This document shows positions 1 to 8,509 of a stretch of DNA of 64,000 bases, piece after piece. Below the pieces are notes generated by a model. The model was not told the DNA's origin. It did not search any database and was given only the letters and a program-made list of their open reading frames with translations. Positions within the stretch are counted from its first letter, which is position 1. The number at the start of each line of letters is the position of its first letter. A program made the position numbers and the translations under genes. Origin of the DNA: Nonomuraea sp. NEAU-A123 (GTDB lineage Bacteria; Actinomycetota; Actinomycetes; Streptosporangiales; Streptosporangiaceae); contig NZ_JAHFZZ010000010.1 of NCBI RefSeq assembly GCF_018603905.1, positions 124,001 to 188,000 on the forward strand. The letters run 5' to 3'.

Positions 1-72
1 CAGATAGACTCATTGTGACCACCATCACTCCGCGCCGGTGAAAGCCATGTACCCGGAAGTAACCGGCACATA

Positions 73-95
73 CCGCTTCCACCGGGCGGAAGTGG
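73..95 (-). terminator. hairpin downstream of rpmE2
   Basis: CCGCTTCC (73-80) can pair with GGAAGTGG (88-95) across a 7-nt loop, giving 8 pairs with one G-U. It lies just past the rpmE2 stop. No T-run follows on either strand, so it is only a candidate terminator. I see nothing else in positions 1-98. Confidence 0.35.
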
Positions 96-98
96 CGA

Positions 99-344
99 TC
101 AGACCTTGCCGTAGCGCTGCTTGAAGCGCTCCACGCGACCGGCGGTGTCAAGGACCCGCCCGCGTCCGGTGTAGAAGGGGTGACTCGCCGAGGAGACGTC
201 GACGTCGACGACCGGGTAGGTGTGGCCGTCCTCCCACTCGATGGCCCTGTCACTCGTCAGGGTCGAGCGGGTGAGGAAGGCGAACCCGGCGCTCGGGTCG
301 CGGAAGACGACGGGCCGGTACGAGGGGTGCAGGTTCTTTCTCAT
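99..344 (-). CDS. rpmE2: 50S ribosomal protein L31 type B (zinc-free paralogue)
   Basis: The 81-residue protein opens with MRKNLHPSYRPVVF and carries the FLTRST and HPFYTGRG segments typical of type B L31. It has no cysteines, so the zinc-binding CxxC of ordinary L31 is absent. In actinomycetes this paralogue replaces the zinc form on the large ribosomal subunit when zinc is short, and it is usually repressed by Zur. A Zur-like box lies 17 bp upstream of the start (361-375). The gene follows the SDR gene on the same strand. Full family length; start supported by the conserved N-terminus. Confidence 0.95.
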   Translation of the reverse strand: MRKNLHPSYRPVVFRDPSAGFAFLTRSTLTSDRAIEWEDGHTYPVVDVDVSSASHPFYTGRGRVLDTAGRVERFKQRYGKV

Positions 345-360
345 GCCCCCTGTAACTGTA

Positions 361-375
361 CGACAATGGTTTTCA
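361..375 (-). promoter_or_regulatory. candidate Zur box upstream of rpmE2
   Basis: On the minus strand the site reads TGAAAACCATTGTCG. It matches 12 of 15 positions of the actinobacterial Zur consensus TGAAAATCATTTTCA as I remember it. It sits 17-31 bp upstream of the rpmE2 start, where a repressor would block transcription. It overlaps the last codon of the upstream SDR gene by 3 bp. The assignment is by pattern only. Confidence 0.6.
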
Positions 376-1134
376 TTCCCTGGATTCGGGGTCGAGTCCG
401 AGTGCCGCCCGGCCGCCGTCCACGGGGACCGTCGCGCCCGTGACGAAGGCGGCGCCGTCCGAGAGGAGATAGACCACGGCGGCGGCCACCTCGTCCGCTC
501 CGGCGACCCTGCCGAGAGGGTGCAACCTGGCCATCTCCGCCTCGATTCCCGCCGCCACCTCGGCCGGCTGGGCGGCCAGGAACTCGGCGTACCGCTCCGT
601 GGCCACCGAGCCGGGGGCGACGGCGTTGACCCGGATGCCGCGCCTGCCGTACTCGACGGCCAACGCCCTGGTCAGGCCCTCGATGGCGGCCTTCGCGGTG
701 GAGTACGGCAGGCTGCCGGGCACCGCCCTGCGCGCCTGGTGGGAGGTGATGTTGACGATGGCGCCGGCCGTACCGGCCTTGAGGAAACGCCGCACGGCGG
801 TGGCGCAGCCGACGACGGCGAGGTCCAGGTTGGCGGCGATCAGGGCGCGGATCTCGGCGGTCGTGGCGGTGTGCACGGACGCGTCCCTGAAGACGGCCGC
901 GTTGTTCACCCAGCCGGACAGCCTGCCCTCGGCCTGCGCGAGGTCGGCGGCGTGCTCGGTGACACTCTCGTCGGCCGCGTCGCCGACGACCGGGAGAATC
1001 CGGGGGCCCGCCCAGTCCAGCGCCGCGGCGTCGCGTTCGACGGCGACCACGGTGCCCCCGTCCTTGAGGAGCCGCTCCACCACGGCCCGCCCGATGCCCC
1101 GGCCTCCACCGGTGACGACATAGGTGGGAGTCAT
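373..1134 (-). CDS. SDR family NAD(P)-dependent oxidoreductase
   Basis: A 253-residue classical short-chain dehydrogenase. The cofactor motif TGGGRGIG is at residues 8-15, NNAA follows the central strand, and the catalytic Ser and YSTAK lie before the usual VNAVAPG segment. It ends with the family's GATVPVDGG. I chose the ATG at 1134, which gives the normal N-terminus MTPTYVVTGG; the reading frame stays open far upstream but that is not coding. It is divergent from an MFS gene 42 bp away and upstream of rpmE2. Substrate unknown. Confidence 0.88.
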   Translation of the reverse strand: MTPTYVVTGGGRGIGRAVVERLLKDGGTVVAVERDAAALDWAGPRILPVVGDAADESVTEHAADLAQAEGRLSGWVNNAAVFRDASVHTATTAEIRALIAANLDLAVVGCATAVRRFLKAGTAGAIVNITSHQARRAVPGSLPYSTAKAAIEGLTRALAVEYGRRGIRVNAVAPGSVATERYAEFLAAQPAEVAAGIEAEMARLHPLGRVAGADEVAAAVVYLLSDGAAFVTGATVPVDGGRAALGLDPESRE

Positions 1135-1176
1135 GTCACAGTGTCCACAGGGGGATGAAGGGGAACGAAACCACTC

Positions 1177-2370
1177 GTGATCGCCTCGTCTGCTCGTCTC
1201 ATCGGTGCACTGGCGATCACGCAGACCGCCGGATACGGAATCCTTTACTACGCTTTCTCCGTCTTCATCACCCCGATGGCCCGCGATATGCACGCGGGGG
1301 TCGCCGAACTCACCGGCGCGATAACGCTGGCCGTACTCGTCTCGGCGGTCGTGGCGCCGCCCATCGGCCGCTGGCTCGACCGGCGTGGCGGGCGCGGTCT
1401 GATGACGGCGGGCTCGGCGCTCGGCGCGGCGGCCGTGCTCGCCTGGTCGCAGGTGCACAACCTGATCCAGCTCTACCTGGTGTGCGCGGTGCTCGGCGTC
1501 GCCTCCGCGATGGTGCTGTACGAGGCCGCGTTCGCGGTCATCGTCGCCCGGTTCGACGCGGCGCGGCGGGCGCGGGCCCTGCTCGCCGTGACCGTCGTCG
1601 CCGGGTTCGCGTCCAGCATCTTCCTGCCCCTGACGGGCTTCCTCGTCGATCGGTACGGGTGGCGGCAGGCGCTGGTCATCCTGGCCGCCGGATACGCCGT
1701 GACGGCCGTACCCCTGCACTTCCTGGCCGTGCGGAGCCGTCCCTTCTCCGTGGACACGGACCGGCGCGTCGTCGGGGCGGCGCTGCGGGAGCGGCCGTTC
1801 TGGCTGCTGGCGGCGGCGTTCCTGACGCAGACGGGCGCCGTGGCGGTCATGGGCGTGCTGCTCGTGACGTACCTGATCACGCTCGGCCACTCCCCCATCT
1901 TCGCGGCGACCGTCGCGGGCCTGCTCGGCGTGCTGTCGGTGACCGGCCGGCTGGTGACCACCGGCCTGCAGGGGCGGTGGCCGGTGGCGCTGATCACCGC
2001 GGCCGTGTTCGCGTTGCAGGGCGCGGCCGCGCTGCTGCTGCCGGTGGCCGGGCGGAGCGTGGCGGGGGCGATCTGCGCGGTGGTGCTGTTCGGGCTGGGG
2101 TTCGGAGTGAGCACCATCGCCCGTCCCGCGCTGCTCGCGGACCGGTACGGCACCGCCGCCTACGCGACGCTGAGCGGCGCCCTGGCCCTGCCGATCACCG
2201 TGGCCAAGGCCGTCGCCCCGCTGCTCGCGGCCGGTGTGGCGCAGTTCGCCGGATACCCCACGGTGATGATCGCGGTGGCGGCGGCCTGCGGGCTCGGCGC
2301 CCTGTCCCTGGTGGCCTACGATCGCCGTGGGCGAACAGAGCGAGCGACCTCCGGCGAACACGTAAGGTAG
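1177..2370 (+). CDS. MFS transporter
   Basis: A 397-residue membrane protein with about 12 hydrophobic segments. The loop motif PIGRWLDRRGGRGLM (residues 60-75) is the MFS motif A region, and a second RARALL loop begins the middle section. Members of this family export or import small molecules by proton exchange; the substrate cannot be read from sequence. The start is GTG with AAGGGGAA upstream. The stop is 4 bp before recQ, so the two are probably cotranscribed. It is divergent from the SDR gene, a common arrangement for an exporter and a modifying enzyme. Confidence 0.85.
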   Translation: MIASSARLIGALAITQTAGYGILYYAFSVFITPMARDMHAGVAELTGAITLAVLVSAVVAPPIGRWLDRRGGRGLMTAGSALGAAAVLAWSQVHNLIQLYLVCAVLGVASAMVLYEAAFAVIVARFDAARRARALLAVTVVAGFASSIFLPLTGFLVDRYGWRQALVILAAGYAVTAVPLHFLAVRSRPFSVDTDRRVVGAALRERPFWLLAAAFLTQTGAVAVMGVLLVTYLITLGHSPIFAATVAGLLGVLSVTGRLVTTGLQGRWPVALITAAVFALQGAAALLLPVAGRSVAGAICAVVLFGLGFGVSTIARPALLADRYGTAAYATLSGALALPITVAKAVAPLLAAGVAQFAGYPTVMIAVAAACGLGALSLVAYDRRGRTERATSGEHVR

Positions 2371-2374
2371 CCGC

Positions 2375-4174
2375 ATGGATACCCCCACCGAGGCTCTCCA
2401 CCGCGTGTTCGGCTACGACTCGTTCCGGGCAGGGCAGCAGGAGATCATCGATCACGTCGTCGAGGGCGGCGACGCGCTGGTGCTCATGCCGACCGGCGGC
2501 GGCAAGTCTCTGTGCTACCAGATCCCCGCGCTGGTCCGTCCGGGCGTCGGGGTGGTCGTCTCGCCACTGATCGCGCTGATGCAGGACCAGGTCGACGCGC
2601 TGACCGCGCTCGGCGTGCGCGCGGGGTTCCTCAACTCCACCCAGGACTTCGACGAACGACAACGGGTCGAGGCGGCATTCCTGGCGGGCGAGCTCGACCT
2701 GCTCTACCTCGCGCCGGAGCGGCTGCGGGTCGAGGCGACGCTGCGGCTGCTGGCCAAGGGCGAGATCTCGCTGTTCGCCATCGACGAGGCGCACTGCGTG
2801 TCGCAGTGGGGGCACGACTTCCGCCCCGACTACCTTGCGCTGTCCGAGCTGCACGAGCGCTGGCCGGAGGTGCCGCGCATCGCGCTGACCGCGACCGCCA
2901 CCCCGGCCACCCATGCCGAGATCGCCTCCCGGCTGCGGCTGGAGAAGGCCCGGCACTTCGTGGCCAGCTTCGACCGGCCCAACATCCACTACCGCATCAC
3001 CACCAAGAACGAGCCGAAGCGCCAGCTCCTCGACTTCCTGCGCGCGGAGCACCCGGGCGACGCGGGCATCGTCTACTGCCTGTCGCGCTCCTCGGTCGAG
3101 AAGATCGCGGCCTATCTCGTCGACAACGGCATCGCCGCCGTGCCCTACCACGCGGGCCTCGACAACCGCACCCGCGCCGCGCACCAGGCGCGCTTCCTGC
3201 GCGAGGACGGGCTGATCGTGGTGGCGACGATCGCGTTCGGCATGGGCATCGACAAACCCGACGTACGCTTCGTCGCCCACCTCGACCTGCCCAAGTCCGT
3301 CGAGGGCTACTACCAGGAGACCGGCCGGGCCGGCCGCGACGGGCTGCCCGCGACCGCCTGGATGGCCTACGGCCTGCACGACGTGGTCCAGCACCGGCGC
3401 CTGGCCATGGAGGGCGACGACGCTCACCGCCGCCGCCAGGTGCTCCACCTCGACGCGATGCTCGCGCTGTGCGAGACGGTCGAGTGCCGCCGGGTGATGC
3501 TGCTCGACTACTTCGGGCAGGAGCACTCCAAGCCGTGCGGCAACTGCGACACCTGCCAGGCGCCGCCCGAGTCGTGGGACGGCACGGTCCCCGCCCAGAA
3601 GGTCCTGTCCACGGTGCTGCGACTGCGCCGCGAGCGGGGGCAGAAGTTCGGCGTCGGGCAGATCGCCGACATCCTGCTCGGCAAGAAGACAGCCAAGGTG
3701 CTGCAGCACGGCCACGACTCGCTGAGCGTGTTCGGGGTGGGCGCCGACCTGGGCAACACCGAGTGGCACGGGGTGGTGCGCCAGTTGCTGGCCCAGGGGC
3801 TGCTGGCCGTCGAGTCCGACTACGGCGCGCTGGTCCTCACCGACGCCAGCGCCGAAGTCCTGCGGGGGCAGCGCGAGGTACGCCTGCGCCGCGACGCCCC
3901 TCGGACCGCCCGTGCCAAGACCGCCGCCAAGGACCGTCCCGTGGTGGAGCTGCCGGCGGCGGCTGAGCCGGTGTTCGAACGGCTGCGGGCGTGGCGGGCG
4001 GCTACGGCCAAGGAGCAGGGGGTGCCTGCTTACGTGATCTTCCATGATGCGACGCTGCGGGAGATCGCGACGCTGTCGCCTTCTACGCTGGCCGAGCTTG
4101 GGACGGTCAGCGGGGTGGGCGAGAACAAACTGGCCAAGTACGGCGACCAGGTCCTGGAGACGCTCGCCTCTTGA
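2375..4174 (+). CDS. recQ: ATP-dependent DNA helicase RecQ
   Basis: A 599-residue superfamily 2 3'-5' helicase that unwinds DNA in recombination and repair. Walker A TGGGKS is at residues 40-45, the DEAH box is near residue 137 followed by the RecQ aromatic loop (CVSQWGHDFRP), and motif VI is QETGRAGRDG. The zinc module has cysteines including CGNCDTC near residue 390. A winged-helix RQC region follows, and an HRDC domain occupies roughly residues 525-599. All parts of a full-length RecQ are present. It begins 5 bp after the MFS stop. Confidence 0.95.
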   Translation: MDTPTEALHRVFGYDSFRAGQQEIIDHVVEGGDALVLMPTGGGKSLCYQIPALVRPGVGVVVSPLIALMQDQVDALTALGVRAGFLNSTQDFDERQRVEAAFLAGELDLLYLAPERLRVEATLRLLAKGEISLFAIDEAHCVSQWGHDFRPDYLALSELHERWPEVPRIALTATATPATHAEIASRLRLEKARHFVASFDRPNIHYRITTKNEPKRQLLDFLRAEHPGDAGIVYCLSRSSVEKIAAYLVDNGIAAVPYHAGLDNRTRAAHQARFLREDGLIVVATIAFGMGIDKPDVRFVAHLDLPKSVEGYYQETGRAGRDGLPATAWMAYGLHDVVQHRRLAMEGDDAHRRRQVLHLDAMLALCETVECRRVMLLDYFGQEHSKPCGNCDTCQAPPESWDGTVPAQKVLSTVLRLRRERGQKFGVGQIADILLGKKTAKVLQHGHDSLSVFGVGADLGNTEWHGVVRQLLAQGLLAVESDYGALVLTDASAEVLRGQREVRLRRDAPRTARAKTAAKDRPVVELPAAAEPVFERLRAWRAATAKEQGVPAYVIFHDATLREIATLSPSTLAELGTVSGVGENKLAKYGDQVLETLAS

Positions 4175-4610
4175 GGCGGCTCTAGGTGGCAGGTGGCGGC
4201 CGGTTAGTGATGGCGACGGCCGCACGAAGATCGGCCGTCGCCACCACGCTGCTCGCCCTGGGCTCGGCGCTGGGCTTCACCGCCACGCCGACAGGGCCGC
4301 ACATGCACTCATCGTCTGGTACGGCCCGGGGTACGGGACCGCCCTCGCACTCATGCGCCGCTATCCGTACCCGCATCTCGGGCGAATCACCCGTCGCCGG
4401 CGCCCCGATTAACAACCAGATCTGTGACTTTGAGTGCTATATGGTGCTCCATCTTCGCTGCCATACGAGGTATTGGGCGCGGCTCGAACAATGTCGTCGG
4501 TGACTATGGAGGGGTTCTGCGGGAGTCTTCCTTGAGGCCGCGCGTTTCCGAGCGGGCGTCTGGGGGCCGCGGCGGCCAGGTGGACCGCCGCGTTCTGCGG
4601 GGTGCGGGCT
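4175..4610 (+). other. intergenic stretch without a supported gene
   Basis: This region separates the convergent ends of recQ and the flavoprotein gene. It contains an AT-richer patch around 4405-4470. Short open frames exist on both strands (4186-4503 plus, 4182-4415 minus), but neither shows a recognisable domain or the strong GC3 bias of neighbouring genes. I see no clear hairpin, tRNA or repeat. Confidence 0.4.
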
Positions 4611-5765
4611 TCATGCGGCGGGGGCAGGCGTCTGCTCGTCGCGGGGGAAGAAGGGGAGCTCGATGTAGACGCGGTCGGCGGCGGCGAGGATCTTCGTGGC
4701 GTCGTCGACCGGCGGGTGGATCTGCTGGTTGATCCGCTTCTTGATGGCCGCGCCGTCGGCGCCCGAAGCCATCACCCTGCGGTCCCAGCCCCGGGTGAAG
4801 ACTCCACCGGCGCCGCCCAGGTCCAGGCAGGTGACGTACGGGCCGGGGGTGAAGTCGCGCAGCGGCATGTCGAGCAGGTCGGCCGCCGCGTTGTACCCGG
4901 CGACCTTGCCGAGCGGGGTGGCGTGCTGGCAGGCCTGCATGACCGTGTGCTCGGCGTCGAACGCCGCCGCAGCCGTGTCCCCGGCGACGAACGCCTCGGG
5001 AAGGGCGCGCAGCCGCTGGTCCACCGGCACCCGGCCGAGGGGGTCGAGCTCGTCGGAGATCTGCCGGGTGAGCTCGCTGGCCCTGATCCCTACGGACCAG
5101 ACCACCGCGTCCGCTTCGACCCTGGTGCCGTCGGAGAGGGCCGCGTATCCGTCGCCGACCTCCGTCACCGTCGTCCCGAGGCGGCGTTCGATGCCCAGCT
5201 CGTCCAGCGCCGTCTCGATCTCCCTGCGCGGGCCCGGGCCGAGCTGGTCTCCGATCACCTCCGACCGGTCCACCAGCAGCACCCGGCCCCGAGCGGCCAG
5301 AGCGGTCGCGGCCTCCAGGCCGGTGAACCCGGCGCCGACGACCACGACGGAGTAGTCGTCCCGGTCGCGCAGAAGGTCGGTGAGCCGCCGGGCCCCGTCC
5401 AGGGTGTCGATGTCGAAGAGCCGTTCAGCGCCGGGCAGGCCCTGGGGCCGGACGAGCTTGCTGCCCGCCGCCAGCACGAGGCGGTCATAGCCGACCTCCT
5501 CGCCGTCGGCCACCACCACGCGGCGGTCGGTGTCGATCGTGCTCACCCAGGCCCGCAGGTGTTCGACGCCGATCGGCTCGAGGATCCTGCTGAGCTCCAC
5601 CTTGGCCAGGTCCGGCTCCGGCTCGTACAGGCGTGGCCGCAGCACCAGGTGCTCGTCCGGCGCGATGAGCGTGATGCGCAGGTCCGCCGCTCCGCGTGCC
5701 AGCGCCGCTCCCGCCGCGCTCCACACACCCGCGAAACCGCCTCCGATGATCACAACGTGTGCCAT
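4611..5765 (-). CDS. NAD(P)/FAD-dependent oxidoreductase, NADH dehydrogenase II-like
   Basis: A 384-residue flavoprotein with two Rossmann motifs. The FAD-binding GGGFAG is near residue 9, in a MAHVVIIGGGFAG start, and a second motif (VVVGAGFTGLEAA) lies mid-protein for NAD(P)H. The C-terminal FVAGDTAAA segment binds FAD. This layout matches type II NADH dehydrogenases, which pass electrons from NADH to quinone at the membrane. I chose the ATG at 5765, preceded by AGAGAGGAC; an upstream in-frame start gives an atypical N-terminus. It lies directly downstream of an ECF41 sigma gene, which in this family often sits beside an oxidoreductase it controls. Confidence 0.85.
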   Translation of the reverse strand: MAHVVIIGGGFAGVWSAAGAALARGAADLRITLIAPDEHLVLRPRLYEPEPDLAKVELSRILEPIGVEHLRAWVSTIDTDRRVVVADGEEVGYDRLVLAAGSKLVRPQGLPGAERLFDIDTLDGARRLTDLLRDRDDYSVVVVGAGFTGLEAATALAARGRVLLVDRSEVIGDQLGPGPRREIETALDELGIERRLGTTVTEVGDGYAALSDGTRVEADAVVWSVGIRASELTRQISDELDPLGRVPVDQRLRALPEAFVAGDTAAAAFDAEHTVMQACQHATPLGKVAGYNAAADLLDMPLRDFTPGPYVTCLDLGGAGGVFTRGWDRRVMASGADGAAIKKRINQQIHPPVDDATKILAAADRVYIELPFFPRDEQTPAPAA

Positions 5766-5832
5766 CGTGTCGTCCTCTCTCTGCCTCATCCCCGGGGATC
5801 GGAGGGTTCGGCAGGGAGTCAAGATGGCGGGC

Positions 5833-6705
5833 TCAGATGTGACCGATGTGGGCGAGCTTTTCGGGATTGGCCAGTCTCCTGAACGCCGTGATCCGCCCGT
5901 CGGCGATCTCCACGGTGTCGAGCCAGACCAGCTCGCCGCCGCGGTAGGTCGCCAGGGCCGAGTAGCCGTTCACCTCGATGATCTGGAACGCGTCAGGGCG
6001 CCTGATCTCGATCAGCCGGACCGTCAGCAGGGCGATCGGCTCGGCGCCCTGGACCGGCCTGCGCGCGGCGGTCACCTTGCCGCCGCCGTCGGCGACGTAG
6101 ACGGCCTCGGGGTGCAGTAGCTCAATGAGCGCGGCCATGTCCCCCGCCTCGGCAGCCGCCTTGAAGGCCTTGAGCACGCGTTCGGTCTCGGCCCTGGACG
6201 CCCGGGGCTGCTCCTCGACCGCGGCGACCCGGGCCCGCGCACGGGAGGCGAGCTTGCGGCTGGCGGCGGGGGTGCCGCCAAGCACCTCGGCGATCCGGCC
6301 GAACGGGAAGTCGAAGACGTCGTGCAGCACCAGCGCGACGCGTTCGGCGGGGATGAGCCTCTCCATGACCACCAGCATCGCGGTGCTCACCGACTCGGCC
6401 ATGAGCACCTGGGTGGCGGCGTCGGGCCCGGTCAGCAGCGGTTCGGGCAGCCAGGGTCCGACATAGGACTCGCGCCGGACGCGCGCCGACTTCAGCACGT
6501 TGTAGGACGTCCGGGCGGCCAGAGTCACCAGCCAGGCCCGCAGATTCCGCACCTCGGACAGGTCGGCGGCGGCGGCGCGCAACCAGACCTCCTGCGTCAC
6601 GTCCTCAGCCTCGGCCACGGTGCCGAGGATCCGGTAGGCGGCCCCGAAGACCGCAGGGCGATGCGATGCCCAGTCGGCCTCCGCCAACGCGCCGGTCAGC
6701 TCCAC
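5833..6705 (-). CDS. ECF41-type sigma factor with SnoaL-like C-terminal domain
   Basis: A 290-residue sigma factor. Sigma2 (YRILGTVAEAEDVTQEVWL) and sigma4 (ERVALVLHDVFDFPFGRIAEVL) are joined by the ECF41 linker motif WLPEPL at residues 85-90. The C-terminal SnoaL-like domain contains DGGGK, and NPEKL lies near the end. In ECF41 proteins this tail acts in place of a separate anti-sigma factor and modulates polymerase binding. I chose the GTG at 6705, which has GAGGAGG upstream; an ATG further upstream adds a non-conserved leader. The family is usually linked to a carboxymuconolactone decarboxylase, oxidoreductase or epimerase gene, matching the flavoprotein downstream. The 284 bp upstream hold no other gene. 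Confidence 0.88.
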   Translation of the reverse strand: MELTGALAEADWASHRPAVFGAAYRILGTVAEAEDVTQEVWLRAAAADLSEVRNLRAWLVTLAARTSYNVLKSARVRRESYVGPWLPEPLLTGPDAATQVLMAESVSTAMLVVMERLIPAERVALVLHDVFDFPFGRIAEVLGGTPAASRKLASRARARVAAVEEQPRASRAETERVLKAFKAAAEAGDMAALIELLHPEAVYVADGGGKVTAARRPVQGAEPIALLTVRLIEIRRPDAFQIIEVNGYSALATYRGGELVWLDTVEIADGRITAFRRLANPEKLAHIGHI

Positions 6706-6989
6706 CCTCGGCCTCCTCTCCCCCTCGGCCAGTGATCGACCCCCGATTCTAGGCAAACGATCTCTGACCACCCCGACCGAGGAGTGTTGAGAATCAGCGT
6801 CCGCGCCTTGATCAGAGGGTTCGCCCTGACTCTGACTCGCAGTAGATCTCGGTCTCTTCCCCGTGGCAGTGGGCCAAAGTCACTGCCGTAGCGTCCGCTT
6901 CGGCAACGGGACAGAATTTCCGTCAAGCCAGGTCAGTGACCTCGGAAGCCTCCGGCTGGGCTGTTGAGTCGATCGCTTATAGCGCAAGT

Positions 6990-7586
6990 TCACCCATCGG
7001 TGGGCTGTTTCCCCACGGAAGGGTGGATAGCGATGATCAGGCGGTGGGGTCGTCCGTCCTCGGCCTGCTCGTCGTGATACTTGCTGACCAGCGAAGTCAC
7101 CACCCCGGACAGCTCTTCGGCGAAGGCCGCCCGGTCGGCGGCCGAAGCGAAGCGGACCTCGCCGTCGATGGCGAACGTCGCGACCCGCTTCTTCGCCTTC
7201 GTCGCGCCGGTGACGAGGGTGCCCACGTCACGTACCAGACGAGCGGCCACGGCCAGCAGCCAGCGGGCCGAGAGCTGGTCGGGGGCGCGGGACGGGTCGG
7301 GTTCGACCGCCGACAGGGCCGTCGGCGAGATGACGTAGGAGGCGGCCGACGCCTGCATGACGCGTTCGGTGCAGTTGCCCTTGCGCCGCTCTTCGACGAG
7401 CTCCACGAGGCCGTGGCGTTCCAGGGCTCTGAGGTGGTAGTTGACCTTCTGCCTGGCCAGACCGATCTTGGCGGCCAGCATCGTGGCCGAGCCCGGCTCG
7501 GCGAGCTCGGCCAGCAGCCGGGCGCGCACCGGATCCAGCGACACCTCGGCGGCGGCCGGGTCCTCAATCACCGCGACTTCGTACAT
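6990..7586 (-). CDS. ArsR-like (HTH_20) transcriptional regulator
   Basis: A 198-residue protein with an N-terminal winged helix: LLAELAEPGSATMLAAKIGL, then RQKVNYHLRALERHGLVEL as recognition helix and wing (about residues 24-70). The remaining 125 residues have no cysteine-rich metal site, unlike metal-sensing ArsR proteins, so the inducer is unknown. It follows the maleylpyruvate-isomerase-like gene on the same strand after 36 bp. That gap holds a TTGACA hexamer and an inverted repeat, suggesting its own autoregulated promoter. Confidence 0.8.
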   Translation of the reverse strand: MYEVAVIEDPAAAEVSLDPVRARLLAELAEPGSATMLAAKIGLARQKVNYHLRALERHGLVELVEERRKGNCTERVMQASAASYVISPTALSAVEPDPSRAPDQLSARWLLAVAARLVRDVGTLVTGATKAKKRVATFAIDGEVRFASAADRAAFAEELSGVVTSLVSKYHDEQAEDGRPHRLIIAIHPSVGKQPTDG

Positions 7587-7596
7587 GGCTCCACGC

Positions 7597-7622
7597 TGAC
7601 ACCGACAATTAATGCTGTCAAG
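7597..7622 (-). promoter_or_regulatory. candidate promoter/operator of the ArsR-like gene
   Basis: On the minus strand CTTGACA gives a good -35 element. TGACA (7597-7601) and TGTCA (7616-7620) form an inverted repeat around an AT-rich centre, with an inner GACA/TGTC pair. The site is 11 bp upstream of the regulator's start, as expected for autorepression. Only the pattern supports this. Confidence 0.4.
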
Positions 7623-8366
7623 CTATCTGCTGTTGTCAGTCCAGTGGGGGTCGCGGCCCAGGTAGGCGAGCAGCCGGTCCTGTGCGGGGGCTTGGGGGGC
7701 GGTGCGCAACGGTAAGGCGAAGCGGGCCGGGCGGTCGGCGTCCGTGGCGAAGAGGTGGGCCAGTGGCAGGAGCTCGGCCGCCATAGGCGCCGGGATGGGG
7801 CTTTGGTGACCGCAGGCTCGGGCCACGTCCCAGGCGTGCACGGTCACCTCGACGGCACCGACACCGCACACCGTCGCGGCCGTCAACGGGCAGCCACCGA
7901 CGGAGACGATGGCCGCCCGGGCGTTTGCCCAGGTGCGGAGCAGGCTGGTGGCGCGGTCCCGCAACGCGATCACAGGATCGCCCTCGCCGCCAACCACCAC
8001 CGGACCTCCCAACGCCGGACCTCCCGAGGCCGAGTCGCCTGCCACCGGCGGGCCATGGGTGGTGGTGGCGTTGGTGGCAGCCGGAGTGATGGCGTTGGGC
8101 TTGTTGTGGCCGTCGCTGATCGGCGGGATGAGGGTGATGTGGCCGAAGGCTGCGGCTTCCTCCAGTGCCGTGAACGAGTCGTTCGCGTGCGCCAGCAACT
8201 CGCGCAGATCCCAGCCATCGCATGGGGTGGGACGGTCCAGATCGCCGGGCGTGACCAGGCTCAGGCAGCCCAGCGCGTACTCGATGGCCCGCCCCAGCAG
8301 AGCGACGCCGCCCATGCGGGGATCAACGGTGGTGTCGGCGTTGGTCGTGGGTGGGGACTCTCTCAT
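7623..8366 (-). CDS. TIGR03086-like / mycothiol-dependent maleylpyruvate isomerase-type protein
   Basis: The 247-residue protein has the DinB-like, metal-binding four-helix fold of this family. The N-terminal part contains LDRPTPCDGWDLRELLAHANDSF, where CDGWD and the LLAH histidine match the usual metal-ligand region. A later VEVTVHAWDVARACG carries the second histidine. Between them is an unusual Pro/Thr/Gly-rich insertion (about residues 90-130). Family members include enzymes that use mycothiol, but most are uncharacterised and I do not assign a reaction. It lies upstream of the ArsR-like regulator on the same strand. Confidence 0.75.
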   Translation of the reverse strand: MRESPPTTNADTTVDPRMGGVALLGRAIEYALGCLSLVTPGDLDRPTPCDGWDLRELLAHANDSFTALEEAAAFGHITLIPPISDGHNKPNAITPAATNATTTHGPPVAGDSASGGPALGGPVVVGGEGDPVIALRDRATSLLRTWANARAAIVSVGGCPLTAATVCGVGAVEVTVHAWDVARACGHQSPIPAPMAAELLPLAHLFATDADRPARFALPLRTAPQAPAQDRLLAYLGRDPHWTDNSR

Positions 8367-8509
8367 CTTTGCCTCCCTCTCCCCTGTGCAGACAAGGCGG
8401 CGGGTGGAAAGTCACCGGTCCCGCGACCCCGACCCGCCGCGGGCTCGTGGGCGGGCACGGGGGATCCCCAGGCGGCGGGGCGCGCCTGGGGATCGGTAGC
8501 AGTGATCCG

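Noticed and set aside
4186..4503. 105-residue plus-strand frame after recQ, with a hydrophobic N-terminus
   Set aside because: The weak signal-like start is followed by low-complexity and then non-coding-looking AT-richer sequence; no family or codon support.
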